This document shows positions 42,063 through 50,817 of a stretch of DNA of 64,000 nucleotides, in pieces (position 1 is the first letter of the stretch; each line of letters opens with the position of its first letter). The DNA is from Nocardia macrotermitis (GTDB taxonomy: Bacteria; Actinomycetota; Actinomycetes; Mycobacteriales; Mycobacteriaceae). The DNA is taken from contig NZ_WEGK01000008.1 in assembly GCF_009604405.1 (NCBI RefSeq), forward strand, positions 310,001 through 374,000, given 5' to 3'. The notes beneath the pieces were generated by a model. That model was not told the DNA's origin and made no database searches. It saw only the letters and a list, made by a program, of their open reading frames with translations. The position numbers and the translations under genes were made by a program.

Positions 42063-44000
42063 ATGACGCGCACCCGGCACCTCACCAGCGCAGCCGCGGC
42101 CGTCCTGCTGCTCACCGCAGGGCTGCTGACGGGTTGCTCGGATCAGCCCAGCGCCGCGAGTGGCCCGTGCGCCGACCCGCCGAACGGCACCCACGTCAAC
42201 GCGGCCGCACCAACCGCCTCCGGCGATATCGCGAACAATCCGGAGGTCGGCACCGGTTATCGCACCGATATGACCTCGGTGCGCACCCACACCTACGCCG
42301 TCTCGGCCGCCAATCCCGTTGCCACACAGGCGGCTTGCCGGGTACTGGCCGCCGGTGGCACCGCCGCCGACGCGCTGGTCGCGGTGCAGTTGGTGCTCGG
42401 CCTGGTGGAACCGCAGGCCACCGGCATCGGCGGCGGCGCGTTCCTGCTCTACTACGACGCCGCGACCAGGACCGTCGACGCCTACGACGGCCGCGAGACC
42501 GCACCGGCGAGCGCGACGGAGAACTATCTGCGCTGGGTCAGCGACACCGATCGCACCACGCCGCAACCGAATACCCGCGCCAGCGGCCGCTCCATCGGTG
42601 TACCGGGCGTGCTGCGACTGCTCGAGCGAGCGCACACCGATCACGGCAAACAGCCCTGGCGCGACCTGTTCACCCCGGCGATCGATCTGGCCTCGCACGG
42701 ATTCGCGATCAGTCCGCGCATGGCCGCCGAAATCGCCGCCTCCGCTTCGGATCTCGCGCACGACGACAATGCGAAGGCATACTTCCTGCATCCGGACGGC
42801 TCGCCGAAAACGGCCGGCGCCACCATCACGAATCCGGCGATGGCCAAGGCGCTGGGCGCCATCGCCACCGACGGCGCGAACGCCTTCTACACCGGGCCGA
42901 TCGCCCAGGACATCGTCACGGCCGCCGCGACCACCTCGGCCGGACGCACTCCCAGCCGGCTCACCCTCGCGGATCTGAGCGGCTATCAGGCGAAGAAGCG
43001 CACCGCGGTCTGCACCGATTACCGCACCCATGAGCTGTGCGGTATGTCCGGCCCGTCGTCCGGCGGTATCACCGTGGCCTCCGCGCTCGGCATTCTCCAG
43101 AACTTCGACATGGCCGCGCTGGCCCCGCAGCACCTCGATCGCAACGGCGGCGTTCCCACCGCCCGCGCGGTGCATCTGATCTCGGAGGCCGAACGTCTCG
43201 CCTACGCCGACCGCGACAAGTACGTCGCCGATCCCGATTTCGTCCCGCTGCCCGGCAATTCGCCGGACGCCCTGCTCAATCCCGATTATCTGAAACAGCG
43301 TGCGGCACTGATCGATCCGGCACACAGCATGGGCACCGCGCAACCCGGCGACTTCGGCCCGATCCCCGTGGCCACCGGGCCACAACCGCCCGAACACGGC
43401 ACGAGCCACATCTCGGTGGTGGACCGCTACGGCAACGCCGCCACCATGACCACCACGGTCGAATCGGCGTTCGGCTCGTTCCACGTCGTCGACGGATTCG
43501 TCCTGAACAACCAGCTCACCGACTTCAGCGCGAATCCCACCGCCGCCGACGGCACCCCCGTCGCCAACCGCGTCCAACCCGGTAAACGCCCGCGCAGCTC
43601 GATGAGCCCAACCCTGGTCTTCGACCGCAATCCCGACGGTTCACGCGGACGACTCAGCTACGTCACGGGTTCACCGGGCGGCGGAATGATCCCTCAGTTC
43701 GTCGTGAAAACCCTTGTCGCACTGCTCGACTGGAACCTGGACCCACAACAGGCGGTATCCCTCGCCGACTTCGGCGCATCCAACACCCCCGTCACCGGCA
43801 TCGGCGGCGAGGACCCCGACATCGACGCCACCGCCAACGGCGACAACAACCCCCTGGTCCAACAGCTGCGCGCGATGGGCCACCAGGTCTCGGTCGTCCA
43901 GCAATCCAGCGGCCTCAGCGCCCTGAAACGCACGTCCGACGGCTGGATCGGCGGCGCGGACCCACGCCGCGAAGGCGCGGTCATGGGCGACTCGAACTGA
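42063..44000 (+). CDS. ggt: Gamma-glutamyltransferase, lipoprotein form
   Basis: A 645-residue N-terminal-nucleophile hydrolase that transfers or hydrolyses gamma-glutamyl groups. A lipobox (LLTGC, Cys25) predicts export and membrane anchoring. The large-subunit start is VSAANPVATQAACRVLAAGGTAADA, with GIGGGAF following. The autoprocessing site precedes Thr447 in EHGTSHISVVD. The glycine-rich substrate loop is YVTGSPGGGMIP. The C terminus shows the typical end of the family (ADPRREGAVMGDS). The length is normal. It is divergent from the asparagine permease. Confidence 0.95.
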   Translation: MTRTRHLTSAAAAVLLLTAGLLTGCSDQPSAASGPCADPPNGTHVNAAAPTASGDIANNPEVGTGYRTDMTSVRTHTYAVSAANPVATQAACRVLAAGGTAADALVAVQLVLGLVEPQATGIGGGAFLLYYDAATRTVDAYDGRETAPASATENYLRWVSDTDRTTPQPNTRASGRSIGVPGVLRLLERAHTDHGKQPWRDLFTPAIDLASHGFAISPRMAAEIAASASDLAHDDNAKAYFLHPDGSPKTAGATITNPAMAKALGAIATDGANAFYTGPIAQDIVTAAATTSAGRTPSRLTLADLSGYQAKKRTAVCTDYRTHELCGMSGPSSGGITVASALGILQNFDMAALAPQHLDRNGGVPTARAVHLISEAERLAYADRDKYVADPDFVPLPGNSPDALLNPDYLKQRAALIDPAHSMGTAQPGDFGPIPVATGPQPPEHGTSHISVVDRYGNAATMTTTVESAFGSFHVVDGFVLNNQLTDFSANPTAADGTPVANRVQPGKRPRSSMSPTLVFDRNPDGSRGRLSYVTGSPGGGMIPQFVVKTLVALLDWNLDPQQAVSLADFGASNTPVTGIGGEDPDIDATANGDNNPLVQQLRAMGHQVSVVQQSSGLSALKRTSDGWIGGADPRREGAVMGDSN

Positions 44001-44245
44001 TCAGCCATCCCCTTCGCCCGGCCTGCGTAGGCAAACCTCCCGACCGTGGCGACCGGGCCATCGCGGAGCCGAACACTCCGCACCCGACCATCTGTGCCGA
44101 ATCGGACCGCACGGCGGGTATCGACGATATTCGCGCGCCCGTATCGACCGGGATTCGATGCGTAGCGCGGCGCGGGGTCGCCCGTCGGCACAGCCGGGAT
44201 CAACCCGTGACGGAGTGAACGGCGGCGGCAAGCTACCGTCGAAGA

Positions 44246-44752
44246 TCAAGTATCTTGGGCCGCAGTGTATTTCGCGCCGAGTTCGCGGAAGCGGGTCAGG
44301 GATTCGGCGGCGTAGTCCTTGTCGTTCACCCGGATGGCCAGCATCGGGACATATTCGTCGCCGACCAATTCGAGTCTGGCCCAGGCCTTCTTGTCCCGGA
44401 CCGATACCCCGACGATGTCCTTCCAGCCGAACTCGTTGTCTCCCAGGATGTTCCGCACGACCACACCGCGCGCACCGACCCGCACGCGCGGGCGGGTCAG
44501 CAGCAGGACCGCGGCGGCCAGCAGCAGGCCGAACACGATCACCGCCGCCTGATCCGCGCCGCGGAAGTTCACCCCGGTGTGGCTGTGGCCGGACAGCACC
44601 CCGGCGAGTACGAAGACGATCGCGATCACCGCCGCGACGACGCGCGAGTTCCGCACCGCGCGATGCGGCCGGACCTCGAGATCCCAACCGGCGTCGGCGG
44701 TTTCGGTGTTCACGGGCGGTGAGCGCTTCCAGATTCGGACGACCGGTGTCAT
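44246..44752 (-). CDS. PH-domain membrane protein
   Basis: A 168-residue protein with two membrane helices (about 37-54 and 70-86), then a bacterial PH domain (RVRVGARGVVVRNILGDNEFGWKDIVGVSV). It begins 5 nt after the ribH stop, so it is translationally linked to the riboflavin genes. The same ribH/PH-protein pairing is found in mycobacteria. The function is unknown; a membrane-associated role is inferred from topology. Confidence 0.88.
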   Translation of the reverse strand: MTPVVRIWKRSPPVNTETADAGWDLEVRPHRAVRNSRVVAAVIAIVFVLAGVLSGHSHTGVNFRGADQAAVIVFGLLLAAAVLLLTRPRVRVGARGVVVRNILGDNEFGWKDIVGVSVRDKKAWARLELVGDEYVPMLAIRVNDKDYAAESLTRFRELGAKYTAAQDT

Positions 44753-44757
44753 CTGGA

Positions 44758-45237
44758 TCAGACTGCCTGCCGCAACGCGCGCAAGGTGAGCGCCGCGTCC
44801 AGCGCGGCCGCGGCGGCCTGTTCACCCTTGTTCTCCGCCGAATCGGGCAGTCCGGCCCGATCCAGGGCCTGCGCCTCGGTGTTCACGGTCAGCACGCCGT
44901 TGGTCACCGGGGTGCTCTCGTCCAGCGAGACGCGGGTGAGTCCGGTGGTCACCGCATCGCAGACGTACTCGAAATGCGGTGTCTCGCCGCGGATCACGAC
45001 GCCCAGCGCAATCACCGCGTCGTGCGTGCGGGCCAGCGCCTGCGCGACGACCGGCAGTTCCATCGCCCCGGCACAGCGCACCACGGTCAGCTGATCCACG
45101 CCCGCCTTGCGCGCCACCTGCTCGGCGTTGGCGAGCAGCGTGTCACAGATCGTGCTGTGCCACCGCGACGCGACGATGCCGACCTTCAGATCCTTGGCAT
45201 CCTCGAGATCGAAAACCGGAACCCCGGTACCGCTCAT
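44758..45237 (-). CDS. ribH: 6,7-Dimethyl-8-ribityllumazine synthase
   Basis: A 159-residue enzyme condensing the ribityl-uracil intermediate with dihydroxybutanone phosphate, the penultimate step to riboflavin. Landmarks: VGIVASRWHSTICDTLLANA, the phosphate loop CAGAMELPVVAQAL and GVVIRGETPHFEYV with the conserved histidine. Family members assemble as pentamers or 60-mers. The ATG at 45237 gives the standard length. It lies 46 nt after ribBA. Confidence 0.97.
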   Translation of the reverse strand: MSGTGVPVFDLEDAKDLKVGIVASRWHSTICDTLLANAEQVARKAGVDQLTVVRCAGAMELPVVAQALARTHDAVIALGVVIRGETPHFEYVCDAVTTGLTRVSLDESTPVTNGVLTVNTEAQALDRAGLPDSAENKGEQAAAAALDAALTLRALRQAV

Positions 45238-45283
45238 CGAATTCCTTTCCCTAGCCGTCACCGCCCGAGGCGGTCCGGCGGTT

Positions 45284-46534
45284 CTATTGCGCGGTCTCGC
45301 CCAGGTCCAGATCGTCGAGCCCGACCAGGTCGTGGCCCATCCGGTCGCGCTTGGTGCGCAGGTACCGCAGATTCTCGGCATTGGCGCGCACCGGCATCGG
45401 CACCCGCTCGGTGATGCTCAGGCCGTACCCGTCCAGTCCGACGCGCTTGGCCGGATTGTTGGTCAGCAGCCGCATCGAGGTGATGCCCAGATCGACCAGG
45501 ATCTGCGCGCCGGTGCCGTAGTCGCGCGAATCGGCGGGCAGACCCAGCTCGAGATTCGCGTCGACGGTGTCGTGACCGTTGTCCTGCAACTGGTACGCCT
45601 GCAACTTGTGCATCAGGCCGATCCCGCGCCCCTCGTGCCCGCGCATGTAGAGCACGACACCGCGCCCCTCGGCGGCGACCATCTCCATCGCCGCGTGCAG
45701 CTGCGGCCCGCAATCGCAACGCAGCGAACCGAACACGTCACCGGTGAGGCATTCGGAGTGCACGCGCACCAGCACGTCCTCGCCGCCGTCCACCGCGACG
45801 TCACCGAGCACCAGCGCGACGTGCTCGACCTCGTCGTAGATGCTCTTGTAACCGACGGCCTTGAAATCGCCGTAGCGCGTGGGGATCCGGGCCTCGGCGA
45901 TCCGGTCCACCTGCTTCTCGTGCTTGCGCCGCCACGCGATCATGTCGGCGATGGAGATCAACGCCAGCTCGTGCTCGTCGGCGAAGACCCGCAGCTCCTC
46001 GGTGCGGGCCATGTCGCCCTCGTTCTTCTGGCTGACGATCTCGCAGATCACGCCCGCCGGGGACAGCCCGGCCATCCGGGACAGATCCACCGCGGCCTCG
46101 GTGTGCCCGGGACGCCGCAGCACCCCGCCTTCCTTGGCGCGCAACGGAACCACGTGCCCGGGACGGTTGAACTGATCGGCCGTGGCGGCCGGATCGGCGA
46201 GCAGGCGCATGGTCCGCGCGCGGTCCGCACCGGAGATACCCGTGGTGACGCCCTCGCGGGCATCCACCGACACGGTGTACGCGGTGCCGTGTTTGTCCTG
46301 ATTGATCGAGTACATCGGCGGCAGGCCCAGACGGTCGCAGTCCTCACCGGTGAGCGGCACACAGATATAACCCGAGGTGTAGCGAATCATGAATGCCACC
46401 AATTCGGGGGTGGCCTTCTCCGCGGCGAAGATGAGGTCGCCCTCGTTCTCGCGGCCCTCGTCGTCGACGACGACGACCGCTTTACCGGCGGCGATATCGG
46501 CGACTGCGCGCTCTATGGTGTCGAACCTGGTCAC
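45284..46534 (-). CDS. ribBA: Bifunctional GTP cyclohydrolase II / dihydroxybutanone phosphate synthase
   Basis: A 416-residue fusion of the two entry enzymes of riboflavin synthesis. The N-terminal half is RibB (VDDEGRENEGDLIFAAE, GHTEAAVDLSRMAGL). The C-terminal half is RibA, with zinc cysteines in RVHSECLTGDVFGSLRCDCG and the catalytic RGHEGRGIGL segment. The GTG at 46534 begins the TRFDTIERAVADI core; the frame extends to 46567 without similarity. It is the middle gene of ribE-ribBA-ribH. Confidence 0.97.
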   Translation of the reverse strand: MTRFDTIERAVADIAAGKAVVVVDDEGRENEGDLIFAAEKATPELVAFMIRYTSGYICVPLTGEDCDRLGLPPMYSINQDKHGTAYTVSVDAREGVTTGISGADRARTMRLLADPAATADQFNRPGHVVPLRAKEGGVLRRPGHTEAAVDLSRMAGLSPAGVICEIVSQKNEGDMARTEELRVFADEHELALISIADMIAWRRKHEKQVDRIAEARIPTRYGDFKAVGYKSIYDEVEHVALVLGDVAVDGGEDVLVRVHSECLTGDVFGSLRCDCGPQLHAAMEMVAAEGRGVVLYMRGHEGRGIGLMHKLQAYQLQDNGHDTVDANLELGLPADSRDYGTGAQILVDLGITSMRLLTNNPAKRVGLDGYGLSITERVPMPVRANAENLRYLRTKRDRMGHDLVGLDDLDLGETAQ

Positions 46535-46609
46535 GTCTGCTGTGCTCCGTCTCGATATGGATGCCAAATACAGTACGGCGTCGGATGGCCGGATTGTTCG
46601 CCACCCGAA

Positions 46610-47230
46610 CTAGCCACGCTGCATGAGGCGCTCCACATATTTCGCGATGATGTCCACCTCGAGGTTCACCGTGGTCCCTACCGGGGCGGACCCCAGCGTG
46701 GTGAGCTCGCGGGTGGTCGGGATGAGGGAGACCTCCAGCCAGTCGAGGTGACCAGGTTCACCCTCGGTTTCGGCGCCGATCCCCGACACCGTCAGCGAGA
46801 TGCCGTCGATGGTGATCGAGCCCTTCTCCACGATGTACCGGGCCAGCCCGTCGGGCACCGAGACGCGCACGACCTCCCAGTTCTCCTGCGGGTCGCGCGA
46901 GACGATGACGCCGGTGCCGTCGACGTGGCCCTGCACGATGTGACCGCCGAGGCGGCTGTCCACGGCGGCGGCGCGTTCGAGGTTCACCTTCGCGCCCTGA
47001 TCCAGGGTGCCGATGCTGGACCGCTTCAGCGTCTCGCCCATCACGTCGGTGGTGAAGCTGTCGCCGTCGACGACGTCGACCACGGTCAGGCACACGCCGT
47101 TCACCGCGATGGAGTCGCCGTGCCGGGCGTCGGAGGTCACCAGCTTGCCGCGGATGGTCAGCCGCGCCGCGTCGGCCAGCGGCTCGACCGCCACGATGTC
47201 GCCGAGTTCCTCGACGATGCCTGTGAACAT
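46610..47230 (-). CDS. ribE: Riboflavin synthase, alpha chain
   Basis: A 206-residue enzyme that dismutates two lumazines into riboflavin. It has the family start MFTGIVEE and two homologous lumazine-binding halves. Each half carries a related motif: SIAVNGVCLTVVDV in the first and SITIDGISLTVSGI in the second, with GGHIVQGHVDGTG between. It is the first gene of the riboflavin unit. A candidate -10 element (TAGGCT on the minus strand, 47314-47319) lies 84 nt upstream. I see no FMN riboswitch in the leader. Confidence 0.97.
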   Translation of the reverse strand: MFTGIVEELGDIVAVEPLADAARLTIRGKLVTSDARHGDSIAVNGVCLTVVDVVDGDSFTTDVMGETLKRSSIGTLDQGAKVNLERAAAVDSRLGGHIVQGHVDGTGVIVSRDPQENWEVVRVSVPDGLARYIVEKGSITIDGISLTVSGIGAETEGEPGHLDWLEVSLIPTTRELTTLGSAPVGTTVNLEVDIIAKYVERLMQRG

Positions 47231-47742
47231 GCCCGCTCTCCTTCTCGCCCGGTGCTCGTTCGAGCCAACGGTCCGGACCGCGGGTGATATTCCCTCCGGG
47301 CCGGTGTGTCACCAGCCTATCGAGGCCGGTCCGCGCCCGGCACCTCGCCGTCCCGCTGTCCGGATTCGAGACCACCGTCCCGGGGAATCCGGACAGAACC
47401 CGACGCCGTGACCGGACGAATACGAACTCACCGCACAGCGCGGTCGAATTGCCGAGAGAATCGGGATGCCGTCACAGGAATTACGGACATTTCATGGTGA
47501 TCGGCGCCAATTCGAACGCATTCCCGACATTCGGAACGATATACCGAGCGAATAACGACCCAGCCCAGCTGCATACCCACTTCGCGACGCGCTGACACCT
47601 CGGGCTTGCACTTCGAATCAATTGGAAGCAATATTGTTATGTAGTTGATTCCGATGCTTCATTTACACGTTCCGACCGCAGGAAGGTTGAGGCCCGCACG
47701 GGCCGGATCAACGTTGAACGACAACACAGACGGGGGTGCGGC
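47231..47742. other. 512-nt divergent intergenic region between ribE and an unknown gene
   Basis: No supportable gene. The ribE-proximal side is GC-rich and holds a TAGGCT -10-like box on the minus strand. The other side (about 47560-47700) is markedly AT-rich compared with the rest of the window and contains the nested palindromes at 47615-47651. In mycobacteria ribD and other genes lie between rpe and the riboflavin synthase gene; they are absent here. Confidence 0.6.
47615..47651. promoter_or_regulatory. Nested palindromes in AT-rich DNA upstream of unknown gene
   Basis: A perfect 7-bp inverted repeat (GAATCAA 47615-47621, TTGATTC 47645-47651) surrounds the 8-bp palindrome CAATATTG (47629-47636) almost concentrically. 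The block lies about 90 nt upstream of the gene at 47743. The size and symmetry suit a regulator binding as a dimer or tetramer. Confidence 0.45.
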
Positions 47743-48216
47743 GTGACCATGATTCTCGATTCGATACTCGAAATTCGCTGTGTGCAGTACCGCTGTGAAT
47801 CTCACCTACCGGCATCGATCGATCCGGTGTCACATCACATCCTGCTCGAGGTCGGCTCCCATTTCGGAGCCGTCACCATGCCCGCGGATCTCGGCGAGCG
47901 GGTGCAGCGGCGCCTCGATCGCGACGGCGTCGCCGGACCGGTCGTCCACCATCCCCGCGCCCGCCGCTGGACGTTCATCACCGGGCCGGGCAGCCCGAGC
48001 ACCTCGGTCTCGGCCGAACTGTTCCGGCTCTACACGACCGTGGCCTGCGCGGGCAGCCCGGTGGTGCTGCCCTCGGCCGACGACGAACGCACCGGATACC
48101 GCGTCTGGGTCCGGCCGCCCGGCGACACCGACGCGGCGCCGCCGCTGGACACGGTGATCGAGGCGGCCCGCGCCGAATCGGGCCAGGCCGCTCGCCCGTG
48201 GATCCGGCGGCGGTGA
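47743..48216 (+). CDS. Hypothetical protein
   Basis: A 157-residue soluble protein with GTG start (alternative ATG at 47749). It has no signal peptide or membrane segment. The centre reads GAVTMPADLGERVQRRLDRDGVAGPVV and WTFITGPG, followed by VVLPSADDERTGYRVWVRPPGD, which faintly recalls the N-terminal part of bifunctional primase/polymerase-like proteins. That resemblance is weak. It is the only plus-strand gene between ribE and rpe, its stop lies 13 nt from the rpe stop, and its upstream region is unusually AT-rich. Function not assigned; recent acquisition is possible. Confidence 0.65.
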   Translation: MTMILDSILEIRCVQYRCESHLPASIDPVSHHILLEVGSHFGAVTMPADLGERVQRRLDRDGVAGPVVHHPRARRWTFITGPGSPSTSVSAELFRLYTTVACAGSPVVLPSADDERTGYRVWVRPPGDTDAAPPLDTVIEAARAESGQAARPWIRRR

Positions 48217-48229
48217 TCCACCCGACCGG

Positions 48230-48883
48230 CTAGTTCGCGGCGCCGATCGCCTTGCGCCGCAAGGCTTCCACGGTCGCGGCACGGTCCGCGGCGCCGTAGA
48301 CCGCGGAACCGGCGACGAAGCAATCCACGCCCGCCTCGGCGGACTGCTCGATGGTGTCCATGTTGATGCCGCCGTCGATCTCCACCACCAGGCGCAGCTC
48401 ACCGGCGTCCACCAGCCGCCGCACCGTGCGCGCCTTGTCCAGCACGTGCGCGATGAACGACTGGCCGCCGAATCCGGGTTCGACGCTCATCACCAGCAGG
48501 GTGTCGAAATTCCGCAGGATCTCCAGGTACGGCTCGATCGGGGTGTTCGGCTTCACCGCCAGACCGGCCTTGCCGCCCGCGGCGTGGATGTCGCGCGCCA
48601 CCGCGACCGGGTCGTCGGTCGCCTCGGCGTGGAAGGTGACGTTGTAGGCGCCGGCCTCCGCGTACGGCGGCGCCCAGCGGCCCGGATCGGTGATCATCAG
48701 GTGGCAGTCCAGCGGAATGTCGGTGGCCTGCAACAGGCTCTGCACCACGGGCAGCCCGAGGGTCAGATTCGGCACGAAGTGGTTGTCCATCACATCGACG
48801 TGCACCCAGTCCGCGCCTTCGATGGCCGCGGTCTCGCGCGCGAGATTGGCGAAATCGGCGGACAGGATCGAGGGCGCGATCAT
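48230..48883 (-). CDS. rpe: Ribulose-phosphate 3-epimerase
   Basis: A 217-residue pentose-phosphate enzyme interconverting ribulose 5-phosphate and xylulose 5-phosphate. The TIM-barrel landmarks are IAPSILSADFANL, HVDVMDNHFVPNLTLG, DCHLMI, VMSVEPGFGGQ and the C-terminal VEIDGGIN with GSAVYGA. The ATG at 48883 starts the conserved core; a GTG at 48955 would add a 24-residue Ser/Thr-rich leader and cannot be excluded. It is convergent with the unknown gene at 47743. Confidence 0.96.
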   Translation of the reverse strand: MIAPSILSADFANLARETAAIEGADWVHVDVMDNHFVPNLTLGLPVVQSLLQATDIPLDCHLMITDPGRWAPPYAEAGAYNVTFHAEATDDPVAVARDIHAAGGKAGLAVKPNTPIEPYLEILRNFDTLLVMSVEPGFGGQSFIAHVLDKARTVRRLVDAGELRLVVEIDGGINMDTIEQSAEAGVDCFVAGSAVYGAADRAATVEALRRKAIGAAN

Positions 48884-49082
48884 CGGGGTCGGACGGTGGA
48901 AGTCCGTCTCGGCGCGCGGGGAAGTCTCGGTGCTGGAAGTATCGGAGGCGGGCACAGCGCGAAGTGTAGCGGCCCGTCCGCGCGCGCTCGGCCGGGTCCC
49001 GCGCACACTCGTTTTCGCCGGTGGTTTGCCGCACCAACCCCTTTGGCCGCACCCGGCAGCGCCGCAATTCGGGCACGGATTC

Positions 49083-49107
49083 GATTGCGGCCGGGATATT
49101 TGGGTAG
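49083..49107 (+). promoter_or_regulatory. Possible SigF-type promoter of the anti-sigma/sigF pair
   Basis: GATT, a 15-nt spacer and GGGTAG resemble the GTTT/GGGTA elements recognised by SigF-family factors in mycobacteria. The -35 match is imperfect. The transcript would start only a few bases before the GTG at 49118, leaving almost no leader. Confidence 0.3.
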
Positions 49108-49117
49108 CCTTCACCTC

Positions 49118-49540
49118 GTGATCAATATTTCGGCGGAACAGGGACTGCGCGGCACCCCGGTGGAGATCGGTGTGGCCGCGGCCGTATCGCAACTCCCGAT
49201 TGTGCGCGGGCTCGCCGAAACCCTGGTTCTCCTCAGCGATTTCACCCTCGACGAGGTGGCCGACGTCCGGCTCGCGGTGGACGAGGTGTGCTCCACGTTG
49301 ATCGGTCTGGCGGCCCCCGACACCACATTGCAGTGCCGATTCTCCGTCGGCGACACGGATCTGGTGGTGCGCGTGCGCGGTATCGCCGCCGTGGAGGGAC
49401 TACCCGACGAGCACAGCTTCGGCTGGCATGTGCTGCGCACCCTCAGCGATGAGGTGCGCGCCGCTCAGGAACCCTATGACCAGGCCGCTTCCGGCTACCC
49501 GACGATCGTGGAATTCCGGCGGGCCCGGGGGAAGGCATAG
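49118..49540 (+). CDS. rsbW: Anti-sigma factor, RsbW/UsfX-like
   Basis: A 140-residue GHKL-type anti-sigma kinase homologue with a GTG start. The segment VADVRLAVDEVCSTLI corresponds to the N-box helix; the usual Asn is replaced, as I recall is also so in mycobacterial UsfX. FGWHVLRTLSDEV covers the later ATP-lid region. It should bind and silence the sigma factor encoded next, and its stop overlaps that start by one base (TAGTG). The rest of the partner-switching system (anti-anti-sigma) is not in the window. Confidence 0.82.
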   Translation: MINISAEQGLRGTPVEIGVAAAVSQLPIVRGLAETLVLLSDFTLDEVADVRLAVDEVCSTLIGLAAPDTTLQCRFSVGDTDLVVRVRGIAAVEGLPDEHSFGWHVLRTLSDEVRAAQEPYDQAASGYPTIVEFRRARGKA

Positions 49541-50463
49541 TGGCGGACGAGGACACCGTGTTCGAATCCGGCGATTCCGTGGAATCTCCTGGCCCGCAAG
49601 CTCCGAAGGATGCGGCTGCCACCGGCGCCTCCGGAGCCGAGGAACCCGAGGAGACCACGAACGAGGAGGATGTGGCCGCCGACGAGGTCGAGGAGGTCAC
49701 CCAGTCCGTCTCCGGATACGACGATGTCGCAATCCTTTTCGAGCGTCTGGCCGCCACCGAGGAGGGCAGCGCGAAACGCACCGAACTGCGTGACCAGCTG
49801 ATCAGCCGGTGTATTCCGCTGGCCGATCACATCGCGCGCAAGTTCAGCGGTCGCGGTGAGCCCTTCGACGATCTCACCCAGGTCGCCAGGGTCGGCCTGG
49901 TGCACGCGGTGGACCGGTTCGACATCTCGCGGGGTTCGAATTTCCTGTCCTTCGCGGTGCCCACCATCATGGGCGAGGTGCGGCGGTACTTCCGCGACAA
50001 CACCTGGGCGATGCGAGTTCCCCGGCGCGTCAAGGAAACTCATCTGCGCATCGGTTCGGCGATCGACGCGCTGTCCCAGTCGCTGGGCCGCTCCCCCACC
50101 GCCAAGGAGATCGCCGCCGAACTGGAGATCGATCCCGACGAGGTCACCCAGGCCGTCATCGCCGGTAACGCCTACCAGCCCAGTTCGATCGACGCGGTGT
50201 CGGTGGGCCGCGACACCGAGGCGTCGCTGCTGGACACCCTCGGCGAGGAGGAGTCCCAGTTCGACCGGGTCGAGGAGTACGTCGCGATCCGCCCCCTGCT
50301 GGCCGGTCTCCCCGAACGTGAACGCCGCATCCTGACCATGCGCTTCTTCGAGTCGATGACCCAGACCCAGATCGCCCAGCGCATGGGCATCTCACAGATG
50401 CACGTCTCCCGGATTCTCGCGAAAACCCTTGCGCGCCTTCGGGAACAGAGTTCTCGCGAGTAA
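49540..50463 (+). CDS. sigF: RNA polymerase sigma factor, SigF/SigB family
   Basis: A 307-residue group 3 sigma factor. About 55 acidic, Pro/Glu-rich residues precede the core. Region 2 has DDLTQVARVGLVHAVDRFD and FLSFAVPTIMGEVRRYFRDN. Region 3 has RVPRRVKETHLRI, and region 4 ends with SQMHVSRILAKTLARLRE. SigF factors drive stress and stationary-phase genes, and pairing with an RsbW-like gene upstream is the normal arrangement. The GTG at 49540 overlaps the preceding stop. Confidence 0.94.
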   Translation: MADEDTVFESGDSVESPGPQAPKDAAATGASGAEEPEETTNEEDVAADEVEEVTQSVSGYDDVAILFERLAATEEGSAKRTELRDQLISRCIPLADHIARKFSGRGEPFDDLTQVARVGLVHAVDRFDISRGSNFLSFAVPTIMGEVRRYFRDNTWAMRVPRRVKETHLRIGSAIDALSQSLGRSPTAKEIAAELEIDPDEVTQAVIAGNAYQPSSIDAVSVGRDTEASLLDTLGEEESQFDRVEEYVAIRPLLAGLPERERRILTMRFFESMTQTQIAQRMGISQMHVSRILAKTLARLREQSSRE

Positions 50464-50475
50464 TCCTCCGGAACC

Positions 50476-50817
50476 TCAGAGCACCTCGGACAATTCGTTC
50501 AGCAGGCGGCGCTTGGCACGCGCGCCGACCAGGGTTCGCACCGGCTCGCCGTCGCGGAAGAGCATCAGGGTCGGCATGGACAGGACGCCGTAAGCGGCGG
50601 TCGTGACCGGGTTCGTGTCGACGTCGAGTTGGACGACCGTGAGGTGGTCGGCGTTTTCGGCGGCGATCTCGGTGAGAACCGGTTCGATCATGCGGCAGGG
50701 TGGGCACCAGTGGGCGGTGAATTCGACCAGGACCGGGCGGGGTGAATTCAGCACCGTCGGGGCGAAGGTGGCGTCGGATACCGTGGTCAGGGCGGTGGTC
50801 GTGTCAGTGTCGGGCAT
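50476..50817 (-). CDS. Thioredoxin-fold protein with WCPPC active site
   Basis: A 113-residue thioredoxin. The fold markers are VLVEFTAHWCPPCRMIEPVL, VVQLDVDTNP and the cis-proline segment VLSMPTLMLF. The active site is WCPPC instead of the standard WCGPC, which in other thioredoxin-fold proteins shifts the redox potential. The ATG at 50817 follows AGGAGAAG. It overlaps the 3' end of the MerR gene by 14 nt, so the two are translated together. It is convergent with sigF. Confidence 0.92.
   Translation of the reverse strand: MPDTDTTTALTTVSDATFAPTVLNSPRPVLVEFTAHWCPPCRMIEPVLTEIAAENADHLTVVQLDVDTNPVTTAAYGVLSMPTLMLFRDGEPVRTLVGARAKRRLLNELSEVL

Noticed and set aside
45107..47287. A 726-codon plus-strand open frame opposite the riboflavin genes
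   Set aside because: Antisense shadow with His/Arg-rich composition and no motif.
47231..47400. FMN riboswitch in the ribE leader
   Set aside because: I could not find the conserved FMN-aptamer blocks in the leader on the minus strand; only a -10-like box is visible.
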